Shown here piece after piece: positions 47,445-57,637 of a stretch of DNA of 64,000 nucleotides (positions are counted from its first letter, which is position 1; every line of letters starts with the position of its first letter). This DNA comes from Rhodoferax potami. GTDB lineage: Bacteria; Pseudomonadota; Gammaproteobacteria; Burkholderiales; Burkholderiaceae_C. The notes under the pieces are model-generated. The model did not search any database, was not told the origin of the DNA, and saw only the letters and a list, made by a program, of their open reading frames with translations. Location of the stretch: contig NZ_JAVBIK010000001.1 in the NCBI RefSeq assembly GCF_032193805.1, forward strand, positions 2,997,001-3,061,000, read 5' to 3'. A program made the translations under genes and the position numbers.

Positions 47445-47498
47445 GTCATTTTGGGGTCGGATAATTGCCCGCTTTATTGTTGTTGGATTGAATTGCGC

Positions 47499-48524
47499 AT
47501 GATTACGATTGCCGTTGATTGCATGGGCGGAGACCATGGCCCAGAGGTAACGCTACCTGCTTGTCGTGAGTTTCTGGATCGTCATCCGGATGCTGCGTTG
47601 GTCTTGGTGGGCTTGGCCGATGCGCTGAAGGGCTTCTCCCACCCGCGTGCAAACGTGGTAGTCACCACAGAAGTGGTCACCATGGACGATGCCCTTGAGG
47701 TCGCCTTGCGCAAGAAGAAAGACTCTTCCATGCGGGTGGCGATTCAGCAAGTGAAAGACGGGGCAGCGCAAGCGGCTGTGTCTGCGGGCAACACCGGCGC
47801 GTTGATGGCCATCTCCCGCTACATTTTGAAAACGCTGGATGGTATCGAGCGCCCGGCAATTGCCGGACAAATCCCCAATGCGAAAGGTGGCGCAACCACG
47901 GTGCTGGATCTGGGGGCCAATGTGGATTGCTCGGCCGAACACCTGCTGCAGTTTGCGGTCATGGGCTCGGCGCTTGTGTCGGTGCTCAGCGGCGATGAGT
48001 CGCCGTCGGTGGGCTTGCTCAACATTGGTGAAGAGGTCATCAAAGGCAATGAAGTCATCAAAAAAGCAGGTGAACTTCTGCGAACTGCCGCGAAAACTGG
48101 CGATTTGAACTTTGTGGGTAATGTGGAAGGCAACGACATCTTCAAAGGCACTGCTGCGATCGTTGTGTGCGACGGCTTTGTGGGCAATGTGGCGCTCAAA
48201 ACCAGCGAAGGCTTGGCCTCGATGTTTGGCACGTTTTTGAAGGCTGAGTTTTCACGCAATATCTTGACAAAAATGGCGGCTATTGCTGCTTATTCGGTTC
48301 TAAATGCGTTTAAAAACCGCTTTGATCATCGGCGTTACAACGGTGCAGCCCTTTTGGGCTTGCGCGGTCTGGTGTTCAAGAGCCATGGTTCTGCCGACAG
48401 TCTGTCGTTCGGCAATGCCTTGAACCGCGCGTATGATGCAGCCCGAAACAACTTGCTGGACCGCGTTCAGGTTCGCATTGCCAAGGCGGCACCACTTTTA
48501 GCGGTCGCGGAAGCAGAGGCTTAG
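47499..48524 (+). CDS. plsX: Phosphate acyltransferase
   Basis: A 341-residue enzyme that makes acyl-phosphate from acyl-ACP for phospholipid synthesis. Conserved segments: [17 protein letters not shown] at the start, [55 protein letters not shown] and [16 protein letters not shown]. The ATG at 47499 gives the family's usual start; a longer frame begins in the intergenic region. It opens the fatty-acid cluster plsX-fabH-fabD-fabG-acpP-fabF. Confidence 0.97.
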   Translation: MITIAVDCMGGDHGPEVTLPACREFLDRHPDAALVLVGLADALKGFSHPRANVVVTTEVVTMDDALEVALRKKKDSSMRVAIQQVKDGAAQAAVSAGNTGALMAISRYILKTLDGIERPAIAGQIPNAKGGATTVLDLGANVDCSAEHLLQFAVMGSALVSVLSGDESPSVGLLNIGEEVIKGNEVIKKAGELLRTAAKTGDLNFVGNVEGNDIFKGTAAIVVCDGFVGNVALKTSEGLASMFGTFLKAEFSRNILTKMAAIAAYSVLNAFKNRFDHRRYNGAALLGLRGLVFKSHGSADSLSFGNALNRAYDAARNNLLDRVQVRIAKAAPLLAVAEAEA

Positions 48525-48551
48525 TCTGAACGGGTGCACGCTACAACACCC

Positions 48552-49529
48552 ATGACACGTTATTCCCGAATTACAGGCACCGGTAGCTATGTGCCTCCCC
48601 GCCGGTTGACCAACGCGGACCTGGCGGCGCAGCTTGCAGCCCAAGGGGTTGAGACCTCAGATGAATGGATCGTGGAGCGCACCGGTATTCGCGCTCGCCA
48701 CTTTGTGGAAGCTGGTGTTTACAGCAGCGACTTGGCGCTGGAGGCCTGCAAAAGCGCCTTGAGCGCAGCGGGCTTGCAGGCGCAAGACATTGACTTGATC
48801 ATCGTCGCCACCTCCACGCCGGACATGGTGTTCCCCTCCACTGCATGTATCTTGCAAAACAAGCTTGGTGCCAACGGATGTGCCGCTTTTGATGTTCAGG
48901 CAGTCTGCAGCGGCTTCGTTTACGCGCTGACAGTGGCTGACGCGATGATTCGCACCGGCGGTGCGAGCAAAGCGCTTGTCGTGGGTGCCGAAGTGTTTTC
49001 CCGTTTGCTGGATTTCACCGACCGTACGACGTGTGTGCTGTTTGGCGATGGCGCGGGTGCCGTGGTCTTGGAAGCATCGGAAACCCCGGGCATCCTGGCC
49101 AGTGACCTGCATGCGGATGGCAAGCATGTCGGTATTCTTTGTGTACCCGGTCATGTATCAAACGGCCACATTCTGGGCGACCCCTTGCTCAAGATGGATG
49201 GGCAAGCGGTATTCAAGTTGGCGGTTGGCGTGCTGGAAGATGCGGCGCGGGCGACGCTGGCGAAAGCCGGCAAGACCGAAGCGGATATCGATTGGTTGAT
49301 TCCTCACCAAGCCAATATCCGCATCATGCAAAGCACCGCCAAGAAGCTGAAGCTGCCCATGGACAAAGTGGTGGTGACGGTGGATCAACATGGCAATACC
49401 TCGGCAGCCTCTATTCCGCTGGCATTGGACTCTGCGGTACGTGCCGGTCGGGTCAAGCCGGGCCAGAACCTGATGCTGGAAGGCGTTGGTGGTGGCTTCA
49501 CCTGGGGTGCAGTGCTCCTGACTTTGTAG
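48552..49529 (+). CDS. fabH: 3-oxoacyl-ACP synthase III
   Basis: A 325-residue ketoacyl synthase that starts fatty-acid chains from acetyl-CoA and malonyl-ACP. The catalytic Cys119 is in [13 protein letters not shown], and the His and Asn are in [10 protein letters not shown] and [26 protein letters not shown] closes the protein. The ATG at 48552 gives the typical [15 protein letters not shown] start; a GTG 18 bases earlier is an alternative. It lies 27 bp after plsX. Confidence 0.96.
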   Translation: MTRYSRITGTGSYVPPRRLTNADLAAQLAAQGVETSDEWIVERTGIRARHFVEAGVYSSDLALEACKSALSAAGLQAQDIDLIIVATSTPDMVFPSTACILQNKLGANGCAAFDVQAVCSGFVYALTVADAMIRTGGASKALVVGAEVFSRLLDFTDRTTCVLFGDGAGAVVLEASETPGILASDLHADGKHVGILCVPGHVSNGHILGDPLLKMDGQAVFKLAVGVLEDAARATLAKAGKTEADIDWLIPHQANIRIMQSTAKKLKLPMDKVVVTVDQHGNTSAASIPLALDSAVRAGRVKPGQNLMLEGVGGGFTWGAVLLTL

Positions 49530-49582
49530 CAGGTCGTGCAAGCAGAATCACGGCTAGAGCTCAATTTGACGAAGAATTTTCT

Positions 49583-50533
49583 ATGAAACCATTTGCTTTT
49601 GTTTTTCCCGGTCAAGGCTCCCAATCGGTGGGCATGCTGGATGCATGGGGTGTACACCCCATCGTGTTGGAAACCTTGAAAGAGGCGTCTGACGCCTTGG
49701 GCGAAGATGTTGCCAAGCTGATTCACGAAGGACCCAAAGAGGCATTGGCCCTGACGACCAACACCCAGCCGGTGATGTTGGTGGCTGCCGTGGCGGCATA
49801 TCGGGTTTGGATGTCTGAAACCGGAGTAGCGCCTCAAGTGGTAGCAGGCCATTCGCTGGGTGAGTACTCGGCATTGGTTGCTGCAGGTGCCTTGACCTTG
49901 GCGCAGGCAGCGCCGTTGGTGCGCTTGCGTGCCCAGGCGATGCAAGAGGCGGTACCGGTAGGTGTAGGCGCGATGGCAGCCATTTTGGGTATGGATGCTG
50001 CGAAAGTGATAGCGGGGTGTGCAGAAGCTACGGCGGCTATGGCCGGTTCTGACTCTGAAGTCGTCGAAGCTGTGAACTTCAACGACGCAGGTCAAACCGT
50101 TATCGCGGGTAGCAAGGCGGCGGTGGATAAGGCGTGTGAAATTTTGAAAGCAGCAGGTGCCAAGCGCGCTTTGCTCTTGCCGGTGTCTGCACCTTTCCAC
50201 TCCAGCCTGATGAGGCCAGCGGCAGAAAAGCTCAAGGCGCGCCTGGAAGAGATAGAGATTGCCACACCGCAGATTGCGCTGGTGAACAACATTGACGTCG
50301 CTGTTGAAATGGATGCAGACCGCATTCGCGATGCGCTGTACCGTCAGGCTTTCGGGCCGGTGCGCTGGGTGGAATGTGTCCAGGCCATCAAGGCGCGTGG
50401 CTTGACCACGGTGGTCGAGTGTGGCCCCGGCAAGGTGCTGGCCGGTATGGTCAAGCGGATTGATGCAGAAATGACAGGGGCTGCCCTGTTTGATCCTGCG
50501 ACACTGGAAGAAGTGAAAGGATTGTTGGCATGA
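49583..50533 (+). CDS. fabD: Malonyl-CoA:ACP transacylase
   Basis: A 316-residue enzyme that loads malonyl groups onto ACP. The N-terminal FVFPGQGSQSVGML and the active-site GHSLGEYSAL (Ser91) are diagnostic, and VSAPFHSSLM carries the partner His. The ATG at 49583 gives the usual length; the open frame extends upstream into fabH but without similarity. The stop overlaps the fabG start (ATGA). Confidence 0.97.
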   Translation: MKPFAFVFPGQGSQSVGMLDAWGVHPIVLETLKEASDALGEDVAKLIHEGPKEALALTTNTQPVMLVAAVAAYRVWMSETGVAPQVVAGHSLGEYSALVAAGALTLAQAAPLVRLRAQAMQEAVPVGVGAMAAILGMDAAKVIAGCAEATAAMAGSDSEVVEAVNFNDAGQTVIAGSKAAVDKACEILKAAGAKRALLLPVSAPFHSSLMRPAAEKLKARLEEIEIATPQIALVNNIDVAVEMDADRIRDALYRQAFGPVRWVECVQAIKARGLTTVVECGPGKVLAGMVKRIDAEMTGAALFDPATLEEVKGLLA

Positions 50534-51276
50534 GCGAGATCAAGTTTGAGGGCCAAGTGGCGCTGGTGACCGGAGCCTCGCGAGGCATCGGCGCATCCAT
50601 CGCCTTGGAATTGGCGCGCAAAGGCGTCAAGGTGATCGGTACTGCCACCTCGGACGCTGGTGCGGCAAAAATCCGTGAGGCTTTGTCAGGCTTTGCAGGC
50701 TGTGATGGTCGCACTTTGGATGTGAATGATGGCGCTGCGGCGGAGGCGTTGGTGGACGCGATCGCCAAAGAGTTCGGCGGCTTGCATGTTCTGGTGAACA
50801 ACGCCGGCATTACCCGCGACACACTGGCCATGCGCATGAAAGATGACGACTGGGATGCGGTGGTGGACACCAACCTCAAGGGTGTGTTCCGCATGAGTCG
50901 CTCTGTTTTGCGCACCATGATGAAGCAACGGTACGGCCGCATCATCAGCATCACCTCGGTAGTCGGAGCGTCCGGCAACCCCGGTCAGGCCAACTACGCA
51001 GCCGCCAAAGCGGGCGTGGCGGGCATGACCCGTGCGCTGGCCCGGGAGCTTGGCTCGCGCAACATCACCGTTAACTGCGTGGCGCCCGGATTTATTGAAA
51101 CCGACATGACGGCCGGCCTGCCGGAGGAGCAACAAAAAGCCTTGCTGGGCCAGATTCCCCTCGGGCATTTGGGCAAACCCTCGGATATTGCGCACGCGGT
51201 GTGCTACCTTGCATCCCCTCAGGCGGGCTATGTCACGGGGCAGGAAATGCACGTGAATGGCGGCATGTACATGTAA
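50530..51276 (+). CDS. fabG: 3-oxoacyl-ACP reductase
   Basis: A 248-residue short-chain dehydrogenase that reduces 3-ketoacyl-ACP with NADPH. The cofactor site is TGASRGIGASIA, and the catalytic residues are Ser143, Tyr156 and Lys160 (SITSVVG and ANYAAAKAG). VNCVAPGFIETDMT and the GQEMHVNGGMYM end are typical of FabG. It is translationally coupled to fabD and lies 99 bp before acpP. Confidence 0.97.
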   Translation: MSEIKFEGQVALVTGASRGIGASIALELARKGVKVIGTATSDAGAAKIREALSGFAGCDGRTLDVNDGAAAEALVDAIAKEFGGLHVLVNNAGITRDTLAMRMKDDDWDAVVDTNLKGVFRMSRSVLRTMMKQRYGRIISITSVVGASGNPGQANYAAAKAGVAGMTRALARELGSRNITVNCVAPGFIETDMTAGLPEEQQKALLGQIPLGHLGKPSDIAHAVCYLASPQAGYVTGQEMHVNGGMYM

Positions 51277-51366
51277 GAAAAAAACCGCCGATGTGTCCGA
51301 ACGGCGACCTGGTTAGAGACTTGTCTCTAGGGCGGGTAAAATCTCGGATTCTTTTACAACCCTTAG

Positions 51367-51615
<249 letters not shown>

Positions 51616-51623
51616 TAGCCTTG

Positions 51624-51694
51624 GGCAATGCGTTAGTGCGCATTGCCAACCCGGCCGGCAACCGCAGGATCATCGCCTGCAGGTGTCCGGCCGG
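51624..51694 (+). repeat. Tandem stem-loops between acpP and fabF
   Basis: First stem: GGCAATGCG (51624-51632) with CGCATTGCC (51639-51647). Second: CCGGCCGG (51651-51658) with CCGGCCGG (51687-51694), enclosing a GCAGG/CCTGC stem. There is no T-run. They may stabilise the acpP mRNA or limit read-through into fabF. Confidence 0.55.
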
Positions 51695-51763
51695 TTCCTC
51701 CCCCATTCTCTGTATCGCCGCTATGGCGGTACTTCTTTGACGAACTATTGAATCCAGGTTTCT

Positions 51764-53008
51764 ATGTCCCGTCGTCGTGTTGTTGTCACTGGTTTAGGTT
51801 GTGTCAGTCCCGTAGGTAATACGGTGACAGAGGCTTGGTCCAATTTGCTGGCAGGTAAGTCCGGTATTGATGTCATTTCCAAGTTCGACGCATCTGCTTT
51901 TGCCTGCAAGATCGCCGGGGAAGTGCGTAACTTCGAGTTGGAGGCTTACATCAACTCCAAAGAAGCCCGCACCATGGATACCTTTATCCACTACGGTATC
52001 GCGGCTGCCATGCAGGCAGTGGTCGACTCCGGTATCAAGACCGGCGATGCCTTGAGTGACGAAGAGTCCACGCGCATTGGATGCGTGATCGGCTCTGGCA
52101 TTGGCGGCCTGCCAATGATTGAAAACACCCACGCAGAGTACACCAACCGCGGTCCGCGCCGGATTTCTCCATTTTTTGTGCCGGCCTCCATCATCAACAT
52201 GACTGCTGGCCATGTGTCCATGCGCTACGGCTTCAAGGGCCCAAACATCGCCATCGTCACCGCTTGCACGACCGGTTTGCATTGCATTGGTGAAGCGGGC
52301 CGCATGATTGAGTACGGTGATGCGGACGTGATGGTTGCTGGTGGTTCTGAGGCGACCGTATCCCCCTTGGGTATTGGTGGTTTCGCTGCCATGCGCGCCC
52401 TGAGTACCCGCAATGACGACCCGACAACTGCCTCCCGCCCTTGGGACAAAGACCGCGATGGCTTTGTCTTGGGTGAAGGCGGCGGCGTGATGGTGCTCGA
52501 AGAGTACGAACACGCCAAGGCACGCGGCGCCAAGATCTACGCTGAATTGGCGGGTTTTGGTATGAGTGCAGATGCCGGCCACATGACAGCCCCCAATATG
52601 GATGGCCCCCGTCGTGCCATGTTGAGCGCCATGCGCAACGCAGGTGTCAATGCTGACCAAGTGGATTACCTCAATGCCCACGGCACCTCCACGCCGCTGG
52701 GCGATGTAAATGAATCCAATGCCATCAAGGCCGCTTTGGGTGATCACGCCAAACGCGTGGTGGTGAACTCCACCAAGTCCATGACCGGGCACCTTTTGGG
52801 TGGCGCAGGTGGCTTGGAGTCGGTGTTTACCGTATTGGCTTTGCATCACCAAAAGAGCCCTCCGACCATCAATATCTTTAATCAAGATCCGGAATGCGAT
52901 CTTGATTACTGCGCTAACACGGCCCGCGATATGAAGATCGATGTCGCTGTCAAAAACAACTTCGGGTTTGGTGGCACTAACGGCACGCTGGTGTTCAAAC
53001 GCATTTAA
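51764..53008 (+). CDS. fabF: 3-oxoacyl-ACP synthase II
   Basis: A 414-residue elongating ketoacyl synthase. The nucleophile is Cys168 in [15 protein letters not shown], and the two His residues are in [11 protein letters not shown] and [13 protein letters not shown]. The C-terminal [14 protein letters not shown] is typical. It lies 148 bp after acpP across two stem-loops and ends the fatty-acid gene cluster. Confidence 0.98.
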   Translation: MSRRRVVVTGLGCVSPVGNTVTEAWSNLLAGKSGIDVISKFDASAFACKIAGEVRNFELEAYINSKEARTMDTFIHYGIAAAMQAVVDSGIKTGDALSDEESTRIGCVIGSGIGGLPMIENTHAEYTNRGPRRISPFFVPASIINMTAGHVSMRYGFKGPNIAIVTACTTGLHCIGEAGRMIEYGDADVMVAGGSEATVSPLGIGGFAAMRALSTRNDDPTTASRPWDKDRDGFVLGEGGGVMVLEEYEHAKARGAKIYAELAGFGMSADAGHMTAPNMDGPRRAMLSAMRNAGVNADQVDYLNAHGTSTPLGDVNESNAIKAALGDHAKRVVVNSTKSMTGHLLGGAGGLESVFTVLALHHQKSPPTINIFNQDPECDLDYCANTARDMKIDVAVKNNFGFGGTNGTLVFKRI

Positions 53009-53036
53009 TACACACGGCCAGTCACACTGACCCTCC

Positions 53037-53504
53037 ATGCAACGTCCACCGGCGACAAGTCTGCAGGTCTCGCGGTCAAAAAGGTTGGGCTGGCTTTTTG
53101 CCGGCCTGATTTTTTTGTTCTTGTGTGCGCCGCTCTACACCGTTTGGAGTGGCCAAGCATGGGATCGAACGCTGGCTGTGTGGGTCGCTTGGGGCGTCCT
53201 CAGTGCAAATTTAGTGCTTTCGTGGCGTCGTATGCCTGAAGGCCGGTTGCGTTGGGATGGTGAGACTTGGTATTGGGGGAGCCTGTCCCAACCCATCAAG
53301 GCTGTGCGCATTCAGTACGACTTTCAGCGCACCTTGTGGGTGCTGCTGCAACCGGAGCAAGGTCAGCAATTCGGTGTGTGGTTGGAGGCCGATGCTCTGC
53401 AACCCGAGCGTTGGCGCTCTGTCCGGCGTGCCTTGGTCTGGTGTGAAGAAACAGCGTGGGGCGCGGAGGTGTCAGTTGCGCCCGCCGCGGGGATGCACCC
53501 ATGA
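53037..53504 (+). CDS. Small membrane protein upstream of rpoE
   Basis: A 155-residue protein with two hydrophobic segments near the N-terminus (about 18-38, LGWLFAGLIFLFLCAPLY, and 46-62, AVWVAWGVLSANLVLSW) and a soluble C-terminal part. I do not recognise the family with certainty; YgfX-like proteins have a similar layout. Its stop overlaps the rpoE start by four bases (ATGA), so it is co-translated with the sigma factor. Function unknown. Confidence 0.75.
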   Translation: MQRPPATSLQVSRSKRLGWLFAGLIFLFLCAPLYTVWSGQAWDRTLAVWVAWGVLSANLVLSWRRMPEGRLRWDGETWYWGSLSQPIKAVRIQYDFQRTLWVLLQPEQGQQFGVWLEADALQPERWRSVRRALVWCEETAWGAEVSVAPAAGMHP

Positions 53505-54121
53505 CCGATGTGTTGGAACCCGCGCCCGATGCTGATTGGCCCTTGGTCGAACGCACGATCGCTGGAGATCAACGTGCGTATGGCCTGCTGGTCCTGAAAT
53601 ACCAGCGACGTATCCAGCGGCTGGTTGGGCGCATGGTTCGGGATGTGGATTTGGTCGAAGATATCACCCAGGAAACCTTTATCCGTGCCTACCGGGCGCT
53701 CCATCAATTCCGCGGCGATGCGCAGTTCTACACCTGGCTGTACAGAATTGCCGTCAACACGGCCAAAAAGTCGTTGTTGGAGCTGAAGAGAGATCGCACT
53801 ATTTCGGAGTCTTTCTTTGCCCGTGATGAAGAAGATGAAACTTCTTTCCGCCAAAACGAACCAAGTAGCGAAGAAACACCCGAAACCGTGCTGGCTGCTA
53901 AGGAAATTGCCGGTGTGGTGAACGCTGCGATGGAGGCTTTGCCGGATGAGCTCCGGCAGGCTGTCGTACTCCGGGAAATCGAAGGTTTGAGTTATGAAGA
54001 AATTTCACTCTCTATGGCATGCCCGATCGGTACCGTCCGATCACGGATTTTCCGTGCTCGTGAAGCGATTTCTGCAAAGTTGAAACCTCTTTTGGATAAA
54101 CAAACCGGCAAGCGTTGGTAA
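53501..54121 (+). CDS. rpoE: ECF sigma factor RpoE (AlgU-like)
   Basis: A 206-residue envelope-stress sigma factor. Region 2 includes RIQRLVGRMVRDVDLVEDIT and QETFIRAYRAL plus FYTWLYRIAVNTAKK, and region 4 includes LREIEGLSYEEISLSMACP and GTVRSRIFRAREAI. The ATG at 53501 overlaps the previous stop and gives the family start; a longer frame opens earlier without support. It is followed by its own anti-sigma, rseB and mucD genes, the standard algU-mucABD layout. Confidence 0.96.
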   Translation: MTDVLEPAPDADWPLVERTIAGDQRAYGLLVLKYQRRIQRLVGRMVRDVDLVEDITQETFIRAYRALHQFRGDAQFYTWLYRIAVNTAKKSLLELKRDRTISESFFARDEEDETSFRQNEPSSEETPETVLAAKEIAGVVNAAMEALPDELRQAVVLREIEGLSYEEISLSMACPIGTVRSRIFRAREAISAKLKPLLDKQTGKRW

Positions 54122-54126
54122 GTACT

Positions 54127-54726
54127 ATGGATCGCTTTTCCCAAAATCAAATGTCTGTTCAGGAGCAACTGTCTGCGCTAGCAGACGGTGAACTCGACTC
54201 CACGGAGTTGGGGGCTTTGCTGGATGCCTTGGAGCGTGATCCGGCGCACTATGCCGCATGGACAGGCCTGCACGCTGGCGCAGCAGCCGCGCGCGGTGAA
54301 CCAGTATCCGGAACCTCGGGCGATCTGGCTTTCTGGCAATCTATCCAGGGAAAAATCGCCTCCGAATCAATCTTGCAAGTTCAGCCGATGCCACCTGTCG
54401 GCGTGCAAGGCGCAGCGATGCGCAGCGCGCCACCTGCAAACGCCACTTTTTGGAAGGCACGTCGTTTTGCGTCGATCGCCTTGGTATTGGCGGTGGGCGG
54501 TGTCGCCTCTTTGCTTTGGCCTAGTGCCGGTACAGGCCCTTCCGACATGAGTGCGGCGCCCGCAGGGCCGGCACTGGCCGCAGCGACTACCGACGCGGGT
54601 GTCATGTTGCGCGATCCCCAGCTTGACGCCTTGATGGAAGCCCACCAGCAGATGGGCGGACATTCTGCCTGGCAGGGGCCTTCGGGCTTTTTGCGTAATG
54701 CTACCTACGAAAGGCCTTCTCGGTGA
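54127..54726 (+). CDS. mucA: Anti-sigma-E factor (MucA/RseA-like)
   Basis: A 199-residue single-pass inner-membrane protein. The N-terminal cytoplasmic part has the RseA signature VQEQLSALADGELDSTELGA, a transmembrane segment lies near 112-130 (FASIALVLAVGGVASLLW), and a periplasmic tail follows. It would hold RpoE until cleaved by site-1 and site-2 proteases. The ATG at 54127 is chosen over a TTG at 54115 that overlaps rpoE. Its stop overlaps the rseB GTG. Confidence 0.9.
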   Translation: MDRFSQNQMSVQEQLSALADGELDSTELGALLDALERDPAHYAAWTGLHAGAAAARGEPVSGTSGDLAFWQSIQGKIASESILQVQPMPPVGVQGAAMRSAPPANATFWKARRFASIALVLAVGGVASLLWPSAGTGPSDMSAAPAGPALAAATTDAGVMLRDPQLDALMEAHQQMGGHSAWQGPSGFLRNATYERPSR

Positions 54727-55733
54727 ACTGGCTGCGTAGCTGCCGGCTGTTGTCGCGTGGGTTCGTGCTGGCCTGCGTGTTGGGCGTGCAGGCTTGGGTG
54801 CCTGCGATAGCCCAAGAGAATTCTGTGAGTGCCTGGCTGACCCGTCTTCACGAGGCTTCCAAACATCGCACCTATACTGGCACTTTTGTGGTGTCTGCCG
54901 GTACGCAAATGGCGAGTGCCAAAATCTGGCATGTGTGTGAAGGCGAGCAGCAGTTAGAGCGCATTGAGCCATTAAGCGGCACGCCCCGCACCACCTTCCG
55001 GCGTAACTCCGAGGTGTTGACGCTCTTCCCGACGGCAAAAGTCGGTATTGCCGAGACGCGTGAGGCGACCAGCTTGTTCCCGGGGCTGTTGAAGTCCAAG
55101 GGGGCAGATCTTGATGAGTTCTACTCTCTCAAGACGATGGCATCGGAGCGCTTGGCCGGAGTGGATGCAGACGTGGTGCATATTCAGGCCAAAGATGGCC
55201 TCCGTTACGGATACCGGGTGTGGAGTGAGAAGAAATCCGGTCTGGTGATCCAGCTGCAAACACTGGATGTCGACGGAAAAACGCTGGAACAGTCCGCATT
55301 CTCGGAGCTCAACATGGATGCCCAAGTGAGCTCTGCCAAGCTCAACCAATTGATGGGGCAAACAGAGGGTTATCGCATCGAGCGGCGCACCACGGAGAAA
55401 ACGAGTGCCGCCGCCCAAGGATGGGCCATGAATGGGGGCGTCCCCGGATTCAAGCCCGGCGGTTGTTACATACGCCCGGTGGCCTTGTTGGCAGGTGCCT
55501 CCGGCAAAACAGATACCTCCATGCAATGGATGTTTTCCGACGGTTTGGCGACGGTGTCTCTGTTTGTTGAGCGATTTGATCCCAGCCGCCATATACAAGT
55601 TGGCGCAGCAGATTTGGGCGGCGCTACCCGGACGCAAACACGCAAGCTCGGCAATTGGTGGATCACCGCAGTAGGCGAGGTGCCCGCTGGTACCTTGGCC
55701 GTGTTCACTCAAGCGCTTGAACGCAAAAAATAA
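54723..55733 (+). CDS. rseB: Sigma-E regulatory protein RseB/MucB
   Basis: A 336-residue periplasmic protein that binds and protects the anti-sigma factor. A signal peptide (about 1-30, ending VPAIAQ) is followed by the lipoprotein-like N-terminal domain (WLTRLHEASKHRTYTGTFVV) and the smaller C-terminal domain (GWAMNGGVPGFKPGG, WMFSDGLATVSLFVE). The start is a GTG whose GTGA overlaps the mucA stop. Order and size match rseB/mucB of other proteobacteria. Confidence 0.93.
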   Translation: MNWLRSCRLLSRGFVLACVLGVQAWVPAIAQENSVSAWLTRLHEASKHRTYTGTFVVSAGTQMASAKIWHVCEGEQQLERIEPLSGTPRTTFRRNSEVLTLFPTAKVGIAETREATSLFPGLLKSKGADLDEFYSLKTMASERLAGVDADVVHIQAKDGLRYGYRVWSEKKSGLVIQLQTLDVDGKTLEQSAFSELNMDAQVSSAKLNQLMGQTEGYRIERRTTEKTSAAAQGWAMNGGVPGFKPGGCYIRPVALLAGASGKTDTSMQWMFSDGLATVSLFVERFDPSRHIQVGAADLGGATRTQTRKLGNWWITAVGEVPAGTLAVFTQALERKK

Positions 55734-55776
55734 GACCCTATCTCTGTCTCATCGGTTTTTTCAGGAAACGTTCCAC

Positions 55777-57237
55777 ATGACACATCACATCTTTTCAATC
55801 CGGCGTTGGGGCCTCGCGGTCATGTTGGGTGCATGTGCCGCATCCTTTTTGCCTTTGTCGGCAGCCTATGCGCAAGTCCGCGGATTGCCGGATTTCACCG
55901 AACTCGTGGATCAGGTGGGCCCTTCGGTTGTGAATATCCGCACCTTGGAAAAGGTTAGCGCTCGCGCACAACAGGGCGGACCGAATGAAGAGGAAATGCT
56001 GGAGTTCTTCCGTCGTTTCGGCTTGCCGATTCCCAACATGCCGAAACAGAACCCTCGCCAAAACCGCCCACAGCAGCAGGAAGAGGAACAGCCACGTGGG
56101 GTCGGCTCAGGTTTTATCTTGACCAGCGATGGCGTGATCATGACCAATGCGCACGTGGTGGACGGGGCAGACGAAGTCATTGTGACGCTCACCGACAAGC
56201 GGGAATTCAAAGCCAAGATTCTGGGGGCGGACAAACGCTCCGATGTTGCGGTGGTCAAAATTGACGCGACTGGTTTACCCGCAGTGAAGGTGGGTGATGT
56301 GAACCGCCTTCGGGTCGGCGAATGGGTCATGGCGATCGGTTCTCCGTTCGGACTGGAAAACACCGTCACCGCTGGTATCGTGAGTGCCAAACAGCGTGAC
56401 ACCGGTGATTTCTTGCCCTTCATACAGACAGACGTGGCCATCAACCCAGGAAACTCTGGTGGTCCTTTGATCAATATGCGCGGCGAGGTGGTCGGGATTA
56501 ACAGCCAGATCTATTCACGCTCCGGCGGCTTTATGGGAATTTCTTTTTCCATTCCGATGGACGAAGCGGTCCGGGTGAGTGACCAATTGCGTGCGTCGGG
56601 TCGCGTGTCTCGCGGGCGCATCGGCGTGCAGATCGACCAAGTGAGCAAAGAGGTTGCGGAATCTATTGGCTTGGGCAAACCCACCGGTGCGTTGGTTCGC
56701 GGCGTAGAGTCTGGATCCCCGGCTGAAAAAGCAGGTGTGGAAGCGGGTGACATCATCACCCGCTTTGACGGAAAGGTCATCGAAAAATCCAGCGACTTGC
56801 CGCGCATTGTGGGTGGCACCAAGCCTGGAACCAAAAGCACTCTGACCGTATTCCGCCGCGGTGGCAGCAAAGAACTGCAAGTGGTGATCGCTGAAATTGA
56901 AGCGGACAAACCCGTAGCAAAAGCCCCCGCGAAAGAGGAACGTCCGGCGGCATCGATTGCCACACAGGTCTATGGCTTGGCAGTGACCGCACTCACAGAC
57001 GCCCAGAAAAAGGAAGCGGGTGTCCGTGGAGGCGTGCGCATAGAGGCTGCCACGGAAGCAGCGGCTCGCGCGGGTTTGCGTGAGGGGGATGTGATTTTGC
57101 AAGTAGCCAACGTCGAAGTGTTAACCGTGAAGGAATTCGAGGCAGTGCTGGGCAAACACGACAAAACCAAGGCTTTGAATGTGTTGTTCCGGCGCGGTGA
57201 TTGGACGCAGTTCGCTGTGATCCGGGCTGGCCGATAA
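55777..57237 (+). CDS. mucD: Periplasmic serine protease Do (MucD/DegP-like)
   Basis: A 486-residue HtrA-family protease and chaperone. A signal peptide (about 1-32, ending SAAYA) precedes a trypsin-like domain with the triad His126 (TNAHVVDG), Asp156 (KRSDVAVV) and Ser227 (NPGNSGGP), then two PDZ domains (about 285-385 and 400-480). The ATG at 55777 has AGGAAA upstream. It is the last gene of the sigma-E group and is followed by a terminator. Confidence 0.95.
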   Translation: MTHHIFSIRRWGLAVMLGACAASFLPLSAAYAQVRGLPDFTELVDQVGPSVVNIRTLEKVSARAQQGGPNEEEMLEFFRRFGLPIPNMPKQNPRQNRPQQQEEEQPRGVGSGFILTSDGVIMTNAHVVDGADEVIVTLTDKREFKAKILGADKRSDVAVVKIDATGLPAVKVGDVNRLRVGEWVMAIGSPFGLENTVTAGIVSAKQRDTGDFLPFIQTDVAINPGNSGGPLINMRGEVVGINSQIYSRSGGFMGISFSIPMDEAVRVSDQLRASGRVSRGRIGVQIDQVSKEVAESIGLGKPTGALVRGVESGSPAEKAGVEAGDIITRFDGKVIEKSSDLPRIVGGTKPGTKSTLTVFRRGGSKELQVVIAEIEADKPVAKAPAKEERPAASIATQVYGLAVTALTDAQKKEAGVRGGVRIEAATEAAARAGLREGDVILQVANVEVLTVKEFEAVLGKHDKTKALNVLFRRGDWTQFAVIRAGR

Positions 57238-57283
57238 GCCAAGCAACCCTAAAGCACAGCAGGCTATGGGGTTGTTTGCAACA

Positions 57284-57310
57284 TAAAAAAGCCATGATTC
57301 ATGGCTTTTG
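57284..57310 (+). terminator. Terminator after mucD
   Basis: AAAAAAGCCATGA and TCATGGCTTTT arms form a stem with a two-base loop, 47 bp past the mucD stop, with an A-run before and a T-run after. Confidence 0.85.
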
Positions 57311-57390
57311 GCGCCTAGCTTTGATGGGGGCGGGGGTCTAAATCCATAGGCTTTTTTTAAGCGGTGGTTAGAATACGGGCGGTCGATTGA

Positions 57391-57420
57391 TTGAAGCAGG
57401 TATATGGAACTTGCGATAAT
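57391..57420 (+). promoter_or_regulatory. Sigma-70-type promoter in the mucD-lepA gap
   Basis: TTGAAG (57391-57396), an 18-bp spacer and GATAAT (57415-57420). A transcript would start near 57427 and run to the terminator at 57638-57668 or on into lepA. A second -10-like hexamer (TACAAT) is at 57591-57596. Confidence 0.5.
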
Positions 57421-57502
57421 CCATCATGTGGGAATCGATAGATTGCCCCACAGGCCTTCCACAGCTCTCCCACAAGTTGTTCAGTGGCGCCAAACACATT
57501 CT

Positions 57503-57511
57503 GTGGATAAC
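57503..57511 (-). promoter_or_regulatory. Perfect DnaA box match
   Basis: The complement of TTATCCACA, the consensus DnaA-binding nonamer, within the lepA upstream gap. Nearby CCACA-containing segments at about 57450-57475 match less well. A single box occurs often by chance; no origin genes are adjacent. Confidence 0.35.
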
Positions 57512-57637
57512 TTGTGAATATTTGTGCTGTTGCCGTGTAGCAACGACCCCCGATCCGGATTTTTGGGCTGTGCTTTTTGGACTTTTTGCCTACAATGAAC
57601 GTCCAACTATCGCAGTTGCCAAAAGATTGTTGGTTCG

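Noticed and set aside
49139-49582. Upstream extension of the fabD frame into fabH
   Set aside because: The extension overlaps fabH, shows no similarity, and the family start is at 49583.
51794-53038. 414-codon open frame antisense to fabF
   Set aside because: Shadow of fabF, no domain and no ribosome binding site.
57427-57602. Assignment of the lepA upstream region to 6S RNA
   Set aside because: The region does not show the long closing stem with a central bubble expected of 6S RNA; left as an unassigned candidate.
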